DNA from: CAYUTA01 sp964447605
Lineage (GTDB): Bacteria; Bacillota; Clostridia; Christensenellales; CAG-138
Assembly: GCA_964447605.1 (NCBI GenBank)
Contig: CAYUTA010000020.1
Span: forward strand, 1 to 40,800
Length of the DNA: 40,800 nucleotides
Direction of reading: 5' to 3'
The position numbers were made by a program, and so were the translations under genes. Below, one piece after another: positions 15,856 through 23,797 of the stretch (positions within the stretch are counted from its first letter, which is position 1; each line of letters begins with the position of its first letter). The notes under the pieces were generated by a model that saw nothing but the letters and a program-made list of their open reading frames with translations, was not told where the DNA came from and made no database searches.

Positions 15856-17145
15856 ATGGATTTTGAATATCTGCACCCATCCGACCAGCTTGTGATGATT
15901 ATGCAGCGCATCTATGACCGCGGCATGACCACCACCTCCGGCGGCAATTTGTCGATCCTCGACGATAGCGGCGATATCTGGATTACGCCAAAGGGAATCG
16001 ACAAGGGCAGCCTGACACGGCAGGACATCATCTGCGTAAGGCCGGACGGTACCTGCGTCGGCCCGCATGCACCCTCGTCCGAGCTGCCGTTTCACCGTTC
16101 CATCTACAAGGCGCGCCCGGACATCCGTTCCGTGCTGCATGCGCATCCGCCGAATATCGTTGCGTTTTCTATTACGCGTACGCTGCCAAATGTCGAGCTG
16201 CTTTCCTCGACCTACAAAACATGCGGCAACATCAAGCTGTCGCGCTATGCCATACCGGGCAGCCAGGAGCTTGGCGACAGCATTGCCAGGGAGTTTGGCA
16301 ACGGGGCGAACATTGTATTTTTGGAGAACCACGGCGTATGCGTCGGCGGGCCCAACCTGTTCTCCGCATTTATGGTGTTTGAAACGCTGGAATACAGCGC
16401 AAAGCTCGAAACCATTTCCAACAAGCTCGGCAAGCCCCGCACCCTCAGCCAGTCGCAGATGAATGCAACCGAGACGCGCGATCACCTGACAATGGACGAT
16501 TATGTGGCCAATACGCGTTCCACCAGGGAATGCGCGGCGCGGCGTGATATGATTACGCTCATCCACAGATCCTATGAGCACGGCTTGTTCAACGCGACGC
16601 ACGGCACGTATTCCGTCCGTTTGGGCTCGGACAGCTTTTTGATCACGCCGTACGGCAAGGATCGCGCCTATTTGCGCGAGGAGGACCTGGTTCATATCAA
16701 GACCGGTATGAAAGAACAGGGCAAGACGCCCTCGCGCGCCGTGCGCTTCCACCAGATGATCTACCGGCTTAATCCGGAAATCGGCGCCATTCTGCTTGCG
16801 CATCCGCCATATACGATGGCGTTTGCGGTAACGGAAACGAAATTTGACCCGCGTACAATTCCGGAAAGCTATATTATGCTGCGTGAAACCTGCAAAGAGC
16901 CGTTTGGGGATATTTACAAAACGCCGGAGGCTGCCGCCGAACAATTTTCTTCTGCCGTTCCGGGAATCATCTTTGAAAACGAGTGCATCGTCATGACCGG
17001 CAAGAACCTGCTTGAAGCGTTCGACCGGCTTGAGGTTGCCGAGGCGACCGCGCATTCCATCATTCTCTCGCACGACATCGGAAAGATCGTGCATATCACC
17101 AACAAGGAGATCGAAGACTTAAAGGTCGCGTTCCATTTGCAATAG
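15856..17145 (+). CDS. Tandem class II aldolase/adducin-domain protein, second domain degenerate
   Basis: A 429-residue protein made of two class II aldolase domains. Domain 1 (about 1-205) keeps GGNLS (29-33), the acid in SSELPFH (Glu76), and the zinc ligands His95-x-His97 and His159 in ENHG, so it can be a metal aldolase or epimerase acting on a sugar phosphate (FucA/RhaD/AraD fold). Domain 2 (about 215-429) aligns along its length, but the acid is replaced (SRAVRFH), the first ligand of the pair is lost (LLAHPPY) and the third His is lost (ENEC). It therefore looks catalytically dead and perhaps structural or regulatory. AAGGAG precedes the ATG by 9 bases. The gene stands alone between terminators. 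Substrate unknown. Confidence 0.88.
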   Translation: MDFEYLHPSDQLVMIMQRIYDRGMTTTSGGNLSILDDSGDIWITPKGIDKGSLTRQDIICVRPDGTCVGPHAPSSELPFHRSIYKARPDIRSVLHAHPPNIVAFSITRTLPNVELLSSTYKTCGNIKLSRYAIPGSQELGDSIAREFGNGANIVFLENHGVCVGGPNLFSAFMVFETLEYSAKLETISNKLGKPRTLSQSQMNATETRDHLTMDDYVANTRSTRECAARRDMITLIHRSYEHGLFNATHGTYSVRLGSDSFLITPYGKDRAYLREEDLVHIKTGMKEQGKTPSRAVRFHQMIYRLNPEIGAILLAHPPYTMAFAVTETKFDPRTIPESYIMLRETCKEPFGDIYKTPEAAAEQFSSAVPGIIFENECIVMTGKNLLEAFDRLEVAEATAHSIILSHDIGKIVHITNKEIEDLKVAFHLQ

Positions 17146-17185
17146 CGCCACGGCGGCCCATACTCTTCTCGGTATTGATCACAAC

Positions 17186-17230
17186 CTGCCCGGACTCCCC
17201 GTAAAAAGGGGGATGCGCCGGGCAGATTTT
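17186..17230 (+). terminator. Intrinsic terminator after the tandem aldolase gene
   Basis: CTGCCCGG (17186-17193) pairs with CCGGGCAG (17218-17225), with an inner CCCC/GGGG stem, followed by ATTTTG. It lies about 40 bases after the stop codon. Confidence 0.75.
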
Positions 17231-17311
17231 GTATGGATGAAAGCTGAAATGTCGACGCGCACGCCTGTGGATTGGGCCGTCCCTTCCGTTCTGTCAGACC
17301 GTTTTTGTCCG

Positions 17312-19036
17312 TCAGTTCGTCACGATCCGGATGTCCCCGCCGACCGATTCAAATCTGTATTCGGCCGCGCCGGTTCCCGCAATATATCGACCGTTCTCAA
17401 GTACGGTGGGAATATCGCAGGTAAAGCCGCCGCTGACGGTGTCCACCTTTGCGGTAAAATTGCCCGCGCCCCGCGGCAGCATGATGGTAATGTCGCCGCT
17501 GACGGACTCGGTTTCCAGTTTATATGGCGCATTGGCCAGCGCCACGCGCAGCGTGCCGGATACCGTTTGCATATCCACGTCCTCCGCTGCGGCAGAAACC
17601 TCTGCGTTTCCGGCGACGGTTTCCACATCAAGCGCGCGTACGGTGCAGCCGCTCAGCTCAATTCGGCCGCTCGTACTCTCCGCGGAGAGTTCCTCCCCCA
17701 TCACGCCGCTTGCCTGAATGCTGCCGGAAATGGTCATAAAGCTCGTTTCACGCGCATATGCGCCCACGGCAATGACGTCCGCGCTTACGCCGTTGATCTC
17801 GAGCTCCTTAAACTGCCCAACAAACGATGCGGGGATCGTTACCGTCAGATCCTTTCTCGGCATATTGAGCCGGTCTATATCCAGCCAGTCCCAAATCGTC
17901 CATGTTGCCGCGCAGTAGCTGATGGATAGTTTGCCGTCATGGACGCGGTAACGCAGCCTTTGCTTCTCGGTAAGCTCCCTGGCGCTGGTTTCGGCAAACG
18001 TAATGTCGCCGCCCCCGCCTACCGCCACGTGAACGGTTCCGGACACCCAGTCGACTTCAATTTCCGAAAGGTCCGTGACCGGTACGCTTGCGCCGCCGGC
18101 AAGCACTGAGGAGGCGCGCCTCTCCCCTTTCCTGTCCTGCTGCCCCTGGTGCGTGGAATCGATTGGCACAGCGGTAACTTCCTGCGCAGCCGCGTCGGCC
18201 TGCTGCGCATTCCGGCCATCCTGCAGGGCGAGATCGTTCTGTATCGGCGTAACCATGGGAATCGCCGCTTCCCAACGACCGCCCCGGTCATAATCATGCA
18301 AGCGATCGTGTGCCCGCCCGCTGCGCGCGCCGGCCAGTATCAGCAGCACGACCATCAGCGCAAGCACCAGTCCCGCTCCAATCCTGGCCACCCAGCACCG
18401 CGCGTTGTCGGATGGCGCGGCTGCATCCGCGGCAAAGACATTGCCCGCGCCGCCGCCGGAAACCGGCCCGACCGTTTTGGAACCGTTATAGACCAGAAGC
18501 CCCGTCGCCGCGGCGATCATGAGGAACATCACCAGCACGCCGAACACGTTTTGCAGCGCGACGCACGCTGTGACGCACAGGATATAGAGCATGACGGCTA
18601 CGGCAATCACGCCGGCGCCGGCGCGCGTATGCCTGGGCGAATCTGCAATCAGCAGGCCGGTTGCAGCGGCGATCAGATCAAACATCAGCAGCGTGGCAAG
18701 CACATCCTCGCTCAGGAGCAGAAAGGGAATGCAGCACAGCACATACAACACCACGGCTATGGCCGTAATCAGGCCGTTGCGCGGACGTCCAGCCGCCTTT
18801 TCCACCGCCGGCCGCGCAGCCGCCGCGCCCACGGTTCCTCCGATCAGCGCGCTCACGTCTCCAATGCTGGAAACGGCGATTTTATACGCCTCCTCCTCCG
18901 TCTTGCCCTCCGCGATCAGGTCGTTGTACTTATCGGTCAGGTTTTGGAGCATCTCTTCCTTGAGTTCCCGCACCGTGGTCGTCTGCGGCACGGATGCAAA
19001 CAACGCATCAATGTATGCACAAAGCTTACCGTTCAT
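17312..19036 (-). CDS. DUF4097-type beta-repeat membrane protein with N-terminal permease-prefix-like domain
   Basis: A 574-residue protein. Residues ~1-65 form the helical domain typical of PadR-linked DUF1700-like membrane proteins (VRELKEEMLQNLTDKYNDLIAEGKTE lies within it). About five membrane helices follow (between ~90 and ~245). The C-terminal half is a repetitive beta-rich region with the DUF4097 rhythm (ISGSIQASGV, TSGRIELSG, VSGTLRVALA, VSGDITIMLP, VSGGFTCDIP). The function of this family is unknown; it is often taken as an envelope-linked partner of PadR regulators. The start overlaps the PadR stop by 11 bases, with AGGAGGTGA upstream, so translation is coupled to padR. Confidence 0.8.
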   Translation of the reverse strand: MNGKLCAYIDALFASVPQTTTVRELKEEMLQNLTDKYNDLIAEGKTEEEAYKIAVSSIGDVSALIGGTVGAAAARPAVEKAAGRPRNGLITAIAVVLYVLCCIPFLLLSEDVLATLLMFDLIAAATGLLIADSPRHTRAGAGVIAVAVMLYILCVTACVALQNVFGVLVMFLMIAAATGLLVYNGSKTVGPVSGGGAGNVFAADAAAPSDNARCWVARIGAGLVLALMVVLLILAGARSGRAHDRLHDYDRGGRWEAAIPMVTPIQNDLALQDGRNAQQADAAAQEVTAVPIDSTHQGQQDRKGERRASSVLAGGASVPVTDLSEIEVDWVSGTVHVAVGGGGDITFAETSARELTEKQRLRYRVHDGKLSISYCAATWTIWDWLDIDRLNMPRKDLTVTIPASFVGQFKELEINGVSADVIAVGAYARETSFMTISGSIQASGVMGEELSAESTSGRIELSGCTVRALDVETVAGNAEVSAAAEDVDMQTVSGTLRVALANAPYKLETESVSGDITIMLPRGAGNFTAKVDTVSGGFTCDIPTVLENGRYIAGTGAAEYRFESVGGDIRIVTN

Positions 19037-19373
19037 CTCCCGTCACCTCCTGTGCGAGCAACTTGTCGATCAATTCCTTTGCCGATTTCCATTCCTGCCT
19101 GCGCTGCGTATAGGTTTTGCGGCCGGTATCCGTGATGGAGTAATATTTTCTCCGCGCGCCCGTGGTCTCGTCGCCCCAGTATGAGCAGATACAGCCCGCG
19201 TCCTCCAGCCGACGGAACGCCGTGTACAGCGTAGCTTCTTTGAGTTCAAACTGCCGCTCCGTCTTGTATAGAATCGCTTTATTGATCACATAACCGTAGC
19301 TATCGCCCTGCATCAACTGCGCCAGAATGATGGTTTCCGTGTTCCCGCGGATCAAATCCGATGCGATTGACAT
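19026..19373 (-). CDS. PadR-family transcriptional regulator
   Basis: A 115-residue winged-helix protein. The segments IILAQLMQGDSYGYVINKAI, LKEATLYTAFRRLEDAG and the beta-wing GARRKYYSITDTGRK define a PadR N-terminal domain with a short C-terminal helix. PadR proteins are generally repressors of the adjacent membrane gene. A GGGGG lies 6 bases before the ATG. It is cotranscribed with the overlapping DUF4097-type gene, and an operator-like inverted repeat sits in the promoter, consistent with autoregulation. Confidence 0.93.
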   Translation of the reverse strand: MSIASDLIRGNTETIILAQLMQGDSYGYVINKAILYKTERQFELKEATLYTAFRRLEDAGCICSYWGDETTGARRKYYSITDTGRKTYTQRRQEWKSAKELIDKLLAQEVTGDER

Positions 19374-19403
19374 AACGCACCCCCTTTCGTTTCTTTATGG
19401 TAT

Positions 19404-19436
19404 ATCCTACATTGTAATACATCGCCTGTCAATGTA
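19404..19436 (-). promoter_or_regulatory. padR promoter with PadR operator candidate
   Basis: On the minus strand TTGACA (19427-19432) is 17 bases from TAGGAT (19404-19409). Overlapping it, TACATTG (19408-19414) and CAATGTA (19430-19436) form a perfect 7-base inverted repeat with a 15-base spacer, similar to the dyad operators known for PadR-type repressors. Confidence 0.6.
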
Positions 19437-19476
19437 TATTTCAAACCTTATTTTCTATAAAACCCCTGCCTCATAA

Positions 19477-19513
19477 TTAAAAATCAAGCCCGCCTTCATC
19501 CGGATGGAAGCGG
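19477..19513 (-). terminator. Intrinsic terminator downstream of trpS
   Basis: The arms CCGC-TTC-ATCC and GGAT-GAA-GCGG (19490-19513, with one-base bulges) form a stem followed on the minus strand by GATTTTTAATT (T-run at 19479-19483). It lies about 110 bases after the trpS stop. Confidence 0.6.
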
Positions 19514-19619
19514 CAGGCAATGATGAATAACGGGTTGCCCTTCATTTTTCGAACAGTCCGTACAGCGGTGATTTGGTCTTAACCGCGATGAATGATTGCC
19601 CGATTCGCCGGGCTGGAAT

Positions 19620-20624
19620 CTATGCGTCAAATCCAAGTTTATGATATACTTTACGCACGGTTTTACGCGCTTTGGCCTGCGCTTTCTGCGCGCCAAGCTC
19701 CGCTTGGCCGGCAAGATACTTTTTATCGGCAAGCAGTCGCTTATACTCATCCTGAATGGGTGCAAGCGTGGCGATTACCGCATCCGCCACAGCGGTTTTC
19801 AGCACGCCGTATCCCCTGCCCGAAAACGCGGCGACCGCCTCTGCAACCGGGCGTCCCGTGCAGGACGAATAGATGCAAAGCAGGTTATACACGCCCGCGC
19901 GGGCCGGGTTATCGGTGATCTCTCCCTCGCTGTCGGTCACGGCGCGCTTGAGCTTGCGCATGATTTCGTCCGGCTCATCCACGATTCGGATGAACGCGTT
20001 GGGGTTGGGGTCGGATTTGCTCATCTTCTTCTCCGGCTCCTGGAGGCTCATGATGCGCGCGCCTACCTTTGGGATATACGGCTCCGGCACCACAAATGTC
20101 TCCCCATAGGCGTTATTGAAGCGGATTGCGATATCGCGCGTCAACTCGACATGCTGCTTCTGGTCCGCGCCCACGGGAATGAGATGCGCCTGATACAGCA
20201 GGATATCCGCGGCCATGAGCACAGGATAGGTGAACAGGCCGGCGTTGATGTTGTCGGCATGGCGCGCGCTCTTGTCCTTAAACTGCGTCATGCGCTGCAG
20301 TTCGCCCATGTACGTGTTGCAGGCCAGCGCCCAGGTGAGCATCGCGTGCTCCGGCACATGCGACTGGATGAACACGGCCGAGCGGTCCGGGTCAATGCCG
20401 CATGCAAGGAACAGCGCGAACGTTTCCATACTGCGGCGGCGCAGTTCTGCCGGATTCTGCCGCACGGTTACCGCGTGCATATTGGCCACCATGTAGTATG
20501 CGTCAAACTCCTCCTGCATGGCCACAAAGTTGCGCAGCGCGCCCAGATAATTTCCAAGCGTCAGCCCGCTTGTCGGCTGAACGCCGGAAAGCACCGTCTT
20601 TTTAGTCTGTTGCGTCGCTTCCAT
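19620..20624 (-). CDS. trpS: Tryptophanyl-tRNA synthetase
   Basis: A 334-residue class I aminoacyl-tRNA synthetase, normal length for bacterial TrpRS. The HIGH-equivalent is PTSGLTLGNYLGAL near residues 17-30 and the second signature is KKMSKSDPN. The MLTWALACNTYMGELQRMTQFKDK region is typical of TrpRS. It charges tRNA-Trp. I use the ATG at 20624, with GAGGG 6 bases upstream; an ATG two codons earlier lies too close to that site. It appears monocistronic. No T-box-like leader is apparent in the ~200 bases upstream. Confidence 0.96.
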   Translation of the reverse strand: MEATQQTKKTVLSGVQPTSGLTLGNYLGALRNFVAMQEEFDAYYMVANMHAVTVRQNPAELRRRSMETFALFLACGIDPDRSAVFIQSHVPEHAMLTWALACNTYMGELQRMTQFKDKSARHADNINAGLFTYPVLMAADILLYQAHLIPVGADQKQHVELTRDIAIRFNNAYGETFVVPEPYIPKVGARIMSLQEPEKKMSKSDPNPNAFIRIVDEPDEIMRKLKRAVTDSEGEITDNPARAGVYNLLCIYSSCTGRPVAEAVAAFSGRGYGVLKTAVADAVIATLAPIQDEYKRLLADKKYLAGQAELGAQKAQAKARKTVRKVYHKLGFDA

Positions 20625-20642
20625 ATCCATCCCTCGAAAATC

Positions 20643-20704
20643 ATGTTTTGGGGGCTCCGCCCCATGCTCCCGCCAAAAGGCGGCCGCCCTCTGGAATCCC
20701 ATTT
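20643..20704. repeat. GC-rich hairpin block resembling a dispersed intergenic repeat
   Basis: The block contains GGGGGCTCCGCCCC followed by CCGCCAAAAGGCGG and GCCCTCTGGAATCCC. Elements of this build are dispersed in many clostridial genomes. No second copy is present in this window, so repeat status is inferred from memory only. Confidence 0.3.
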
Positions 20705-20828
20705 GAGGCGGAATGCATCCATCAATACAGGGAAATCCGTATTTTCGGCAACATACGCGCCAAAAAACTCCGTGCGGATACGCCCCCCGTGACGCGCCGT
20801 CCTCCTGCGGTCGGAGCCGTTAAAAAGT

Positions 20829-21169
20829 TACGAGTAAAGAATAAGCCGAGTTCTGTCGAGGGACGACCATCTATCTGAGGCCCGGCGTTGCCGCCGCGCT
20901 CATGCGATTCCCGGGAGCGTAGCGGGCCGCTATTGAATGCTCCCATACCAATCTTGCACCGGGTGGGGTTTACAGCGCGCTTCCGTCGCCGGAGCGCGGG
21001 TGAGCTCTTACCTCGCCTTTCCATCCTTACCCGCAAAATCGCGGGCGGTTTCTTTCTGTTGCACTTTCCCTGGAGTCGCCTCCGCCGGGCGTTACCCGGC
21101 ACCCTGCCCTACGGTGCTCGGACTTTCCTCACCCCGGTTAAGGGGCGCGGTCGTCTTCTTTACTCGTAA
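20829..21169 (-). ncRNA. rnpB: RNase P RNA (type A)
   Basis: The minus strand shows the RNase P core: GAGGAAAGTCCGAGCACC near the 5' end (21113-21130), and ACAGAACTCGGCTTAT near the 3' end (20842-20857), the two strands of the catalytic P4 region. The 5' and 3' ends pair (TTACGAGTAAAG with CTTTACTCGTAA) as helix P1. Length is about 341 bases, normal for rnpB. It is the catalytic RNA that trims tRNA 5' leaders. P1 followed by CTTTTT just beyond the 3' end probably doubles as the terminator. It lies directly downstream of the zinc-ribbon gene. Confidence 0.97.
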
Positions 21170-21259
21170 AAGACTTTCCATATTATCCACAACCACATGC
21201 GCCAACGGCGCGGTTGCTTTCTGAATTATAATCCCGCTTCCAACCGCCCGGCGGCCGCA

Positions 21260-21982
21260 TCAGGCCCGATCTGCAAACAAAATCCTGCCGCAGTTCTCGC
21301 ACTCCACGATCACGTCGTTTGCCGCAAGCTTCTTGAGCACCACCATCGGCAGCGACATGTTGCAGCCGCTGCATTTGGCGTTGAGTACCTTCGCCATCGG
21401 TTGCGGATGATGCTGCTTGACCTGACTGTAACGGTTTAACAGCGCGGGTTCAACCGCTTTGCCCAGCTTTTCAAGCGTCGCATCGCACTTTTTAAGCTCG
21501 CCCGCGCTTGCGTCGCGCTCCTGCTCGCAGACAACGCGCAGCTGGTCATATTCTTTTTTCGCCCTTCCGGCGGTCAGGCGCGTCTGCTGATACTCCTCCT
21601 CCGCCTTGGCGATGTCGGCCTGCAGCGACTTAACCTCTCGTATAATCGAACCGATTTCACGATGGAGCTTTTCAATATCTCCCCGCAGCTCCGTCATCTC
21701 CTCGGCCGTGCTCTCCGCATCGCCATGGATGGTTTCGTATTCGCTGCGCTCCATATCGAGCCGGTCGCCAAGCTTTTCCGCCTGTTCGGTCAGTTTGGAC
21801 AGCAGCTGTCCGCGCGCGTCCATTTCCACCGTCAGCCGGGCAATGATCTCCTGCTGCGTCTTGAGCAGCTTGTGCAGCTTATTGAACCGCTGACGCGACG
21901 GGGTGGAGCGGATGGCCGCCTCCACCTGCGCTTTTTGCAGCTCCGCTTCCTGATACGCCCAAAGGGCGTCGAGTTTACCCAT
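21260..21982 (-). CDS. Coiled-coil protein with C-terminal C4 zinc ribbon
   Basis: A 240-residue protein. Residues ~10-180 are strongly heptad-like coiled coil rich in Glu, Lys and Leu. The C-terminus holds four cysteines in CSGC and CENC, a zinc ribbon of the CdsZ/zf-RING_7 type, with MSLPMVVLKK between the pairs. The family is widespread and frequently neighbours Nif3; its exact role is not established. AGGAGGG lies 5 bases before the ATG at 21982. It starts 10 bases after nif3 and is followed by rnpB, so nif3 and this gene are cotranscribed. Confidence 0.85.
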   Translation of the reverse strand: MGKLDALWAYQEAELQKAQVEAAIRSTPSRQRFNKLHKLLKTQQEIIARLTVEMDARGQLLSKLTEQAEKLGDRLDMERSEYETIHGDAESTAEEMTELRGDIEKLHREIGSIIREVKSLQADIAKAEEEYQQTRLTAGRAKKEYDQLRVVCEQERDASAGELKKCDATLEKLGKAVEPALLNRYSQVKQHHPQPMAKVLNAKCSGCNMSLPMVVLKKLAANDVIVECENCGRILFADRA

Positions 21983-21992
21983 AGTATCCCTC

Positions 21993-22754
21993 CTAGAGTT
22001 GCGCAAACGGACTTGCGTCCGCACGCGCTAACTGATATTGTACATCATCCGAGACGCTCTGTAAACGGGCAATCAGGGGCTCCAGCACGACTTTTTCAGT
22101 CTCGTAATGACCCGCAACGATCATTGGCATTTCCAGCACGTCGGAGACAAAGCCCTCGTGATGCCTGGCCTCGCCGGTCACCAACACGTCGGCACCCGCG
22201 GCCCTGGCGTCGGCAAGCGTGTCCGCGCCCGCCCCGCCGAGCACCGCGACGCGCTTGATCCGCACATCCGGCGCGCCGCAGTAAACGGCGTGCGCACCGA
22301 GCGCGCCGCCCGCCTGCGCGGCAAATTCATGCAGCGGCGCCGCCTGCTCCAGCATCCCCACGCGCCCCATACCGTCGCCAAAGGGCTCCACGCACGTCAG
22401 CCCCAGACGCGCGGCCAGCGCGTCGTTGACGCCGCCCGGCACAGCGTCGAGATTGGTATGCGCGGTATACAGGCCGATTCCGTTACGCACAAGCAGATAG
22501 GCCGCCGCCGTCTGCGGATCATTCGGCAAAATACGCTGTATGGGCCGAAAAAACTGCGGATGGTGCGTCAGCACAAGGTCGGCGCGGACCTTGACCGCTT
22601 CCTTTGCCACCGTCAGGGAGCAATCCAGCGCCACCAACACCCGGCGAATCTGCGTATGGTCCGGGCCGATCAGCAATCCGACATTGTCGCCGGGCGCCGC
22701 CAGCTCCGGCGGCGCGATGCGCTCCATTGCGCAAATCAGGTCTTGCAGCTGCAT
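21993..22754 (-). CDS. Nif3-like dinuclear metal-centre protein
   Basis: A 253-residue Nif3/YqfO-family protein. The metal ligands lie in LVLTHHPQFF, YTAHTNLD, and the late VTGEARHHEG and IVAGHYETEK segments. It is the short form, without the internal PII-like insert found in Bacillus YqfO. Members form hexamers with a di-metal site and have been linked to GTP cyclohydrolase-like activity, but the physiological role is unsettled. GGGGGAG lies 5 bases before the ATG at 22754. It follows trmK, a common bacterial pairing. Confidence 0.92.
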   Translation of the reverse strand: MQLQDLICAMERIAPPELAAPGDNVGLLIGPDHTQIRRVLVALDCSLTVAKEAVKVRADLVLTHHPQFFRPIQRILPNDPQTAAAYLLVRNGIGLYTAHTNLDAVPGGVNDALAARLGLTCVEPFGDGMGRVGMLEQAAPLHEFAAQAGGALGAHAVYCGAPDVRIKRVAVLGGAGADTLADARAAGADVLVTGEARHHEGFVSDVLEMPMIVAGHYETEKVVLEPLIARLQSVSDDVQYQLARADASPFAQL

Positions 22755-22867
22755 TGGCGCTCCCCCTTTATTTTCAATCAAAACAGAATTTATTCAGGCC
22801 CCGCCGCGTATGTACCTGCACCCGGCTACCCATCGCACTTTGCCGCCCGCCCCCATCCAGGCTTGAT

Positions 22868-23572
22868 TCACCCCTGCGCCCAGCGGCCTATGATCTGGCG
22901 CAACTGCTCCGCCTCGCGCGCAAGGGATGGCGCGCCGCCTCCGGCAAGCCGCTTCCCGTGCCGCGCAAGCATGCGGCCGGCAAGCGCCCTTGTCAGCGGG
23001 TCTCGCCGCGCAAACGCCGTATAGCCCAGGCAAAAGCAATCCTCCGGCCAGCCGTCGGGCAGGACGATGGCCTTGCCGTCCGGCACGCCCGCGCAGAACA
23101 CCTGATACAGCCGCCCGGCCTCTTCCACTACGCGATCGGCAAGAATGGGATATCCGCTGTAAAACAGATGCCGCCGGATATCATTCACCGCGCGCATGGG
23201 CTGGAACACCGCGCGGGTTGCGCCGTTGAGCGGCTGCCCACACCGTTCCAGCAGCCTTACCATCAGCGTGCCGCCCATTCCCAGAAGCGCAATTGCGTCC
23301 GCCTCGCCCAATGCAAGCGGCGCAAGGCCATCGCCAAGGCGCGTTTCCACACAGCTGCCGGCTCCGACAAATTCTGCCAGTCGCCGCGCTTTTTCGAGCG
23401 ACGGCGCGCTGATATCCACTGCGATGCACCGTTTGGCCGCGCCCTGCTGGATCAACGCGCAGCTCAGCCTGCCGTGATCGCAGCCGATATCCGCCACAGT
23501 ACCGCTGCCGCGCAGCATGCCGATGGCCGCGGAAAGCCTGGGACGGGGATGAATATATCGAACGGGTTCCAT
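22868..23572 (-). CDS. trmK: tRNA (adenine22-N1)-methyltransferase TrmK
   Basis: A 234-residue SAM-dependent methyltransferase of the TrmK family. It has RPRLSAAIGML, the SAM loop VADIGCDHGRLSCAL (about residues 27-41), ETRLGDGL, and LLGMGGTLMVRLL, the TrmK-specific GMGG block. It methylates A22 in the tRNA D-arm. The best start is the ATG at 23572, which gives the normal N-terminus; the longer frame upstream has no family resemblance. There is no good ribosome binding site and the promoter -10 lies 7 bases upstream, so the mRNA may be leaderless. nif3 follows 113 bases downstream. Confidence 0.9.
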   Translation of the reverse strand: MEPVRYIHPRPRLSAAIGMLRGSGTVADIGCDHGRLSCALIQQGAAKRCIAVDISAPSLEKARRLAEFVGAGSCVETRLGDGLAPLALGEADAIALLGMGGTLMVRLLERCGQPLNGATRAVFQPMRAVNDIRRHLFYSGYPILADRVVEEAGRLYQVFCAGVPDGKAIVLPDGWPEDCFCLGYTAFARRDPLTRALAGRMLARHGKRLAGGGAPSLAREAEQLRQIIGRWAQG

Positions 23573-23579
23573 GTTTCTC

Positions 23580-23618
23580 AGTATAATAAAAAAAGGCCGG
23601 GATTGCAAACGCAAGCCC
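23580..23618 (-). promoter_or_regulatory. Overlapping mnmA terminator and trmK promoter
   Basis: On the minus strand GGGCTTGC and GCAATCCC (one mismatch) form a hairpin with a GTTT loop (23599-23618), followed by GGCC and seven T (23588-23594), a good intrinsic terminator for mnmA. TTGCAA (23603-23608) inside its right arm is 17 bases from TATACT (23580-23585), giving a sigma-A promoter for trmK in the same sequence. Confidence 0.6.
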
Positions 23619-23797
23619 GCTAACACCGTCCCCGCAAGCGGCCCGCGCCCACCTGCCGCACGCTTTACAGGCGCGCCGGTACGGTCAATTACACGGATTG
23701 CGCAAAGGGCACCTGCCGCCGGACTTGGAAAAAGTGCCGTTTCCAAGCGCACGGAGCTTGCCAGGAAAAGCGGGCGGTATGCCTTTTGCGCTTCCGA

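Noticed and set aside
15772..17094. 440-codon minus-strand open frame opposite the tandem aldolase
   Set aside because: The aldolase frame is unmistakable; the antisense frame has no ribosome binding site or motif.
20625..20828. T-box or other riboswitch upstream of trpS
   Set aside because: The flank holds GC-rich hairpins and the rnpB 3' end but no T-box core or antiterminator that I recognise; much of it is downstream of rnpB.
23573..23752. 60-residue N-terminal extension of TrmK
   Set aside because: It crosses the mnmA terminator and the trmK promoter and has no family resemblance; the ATG at 23572 gives the usual start.
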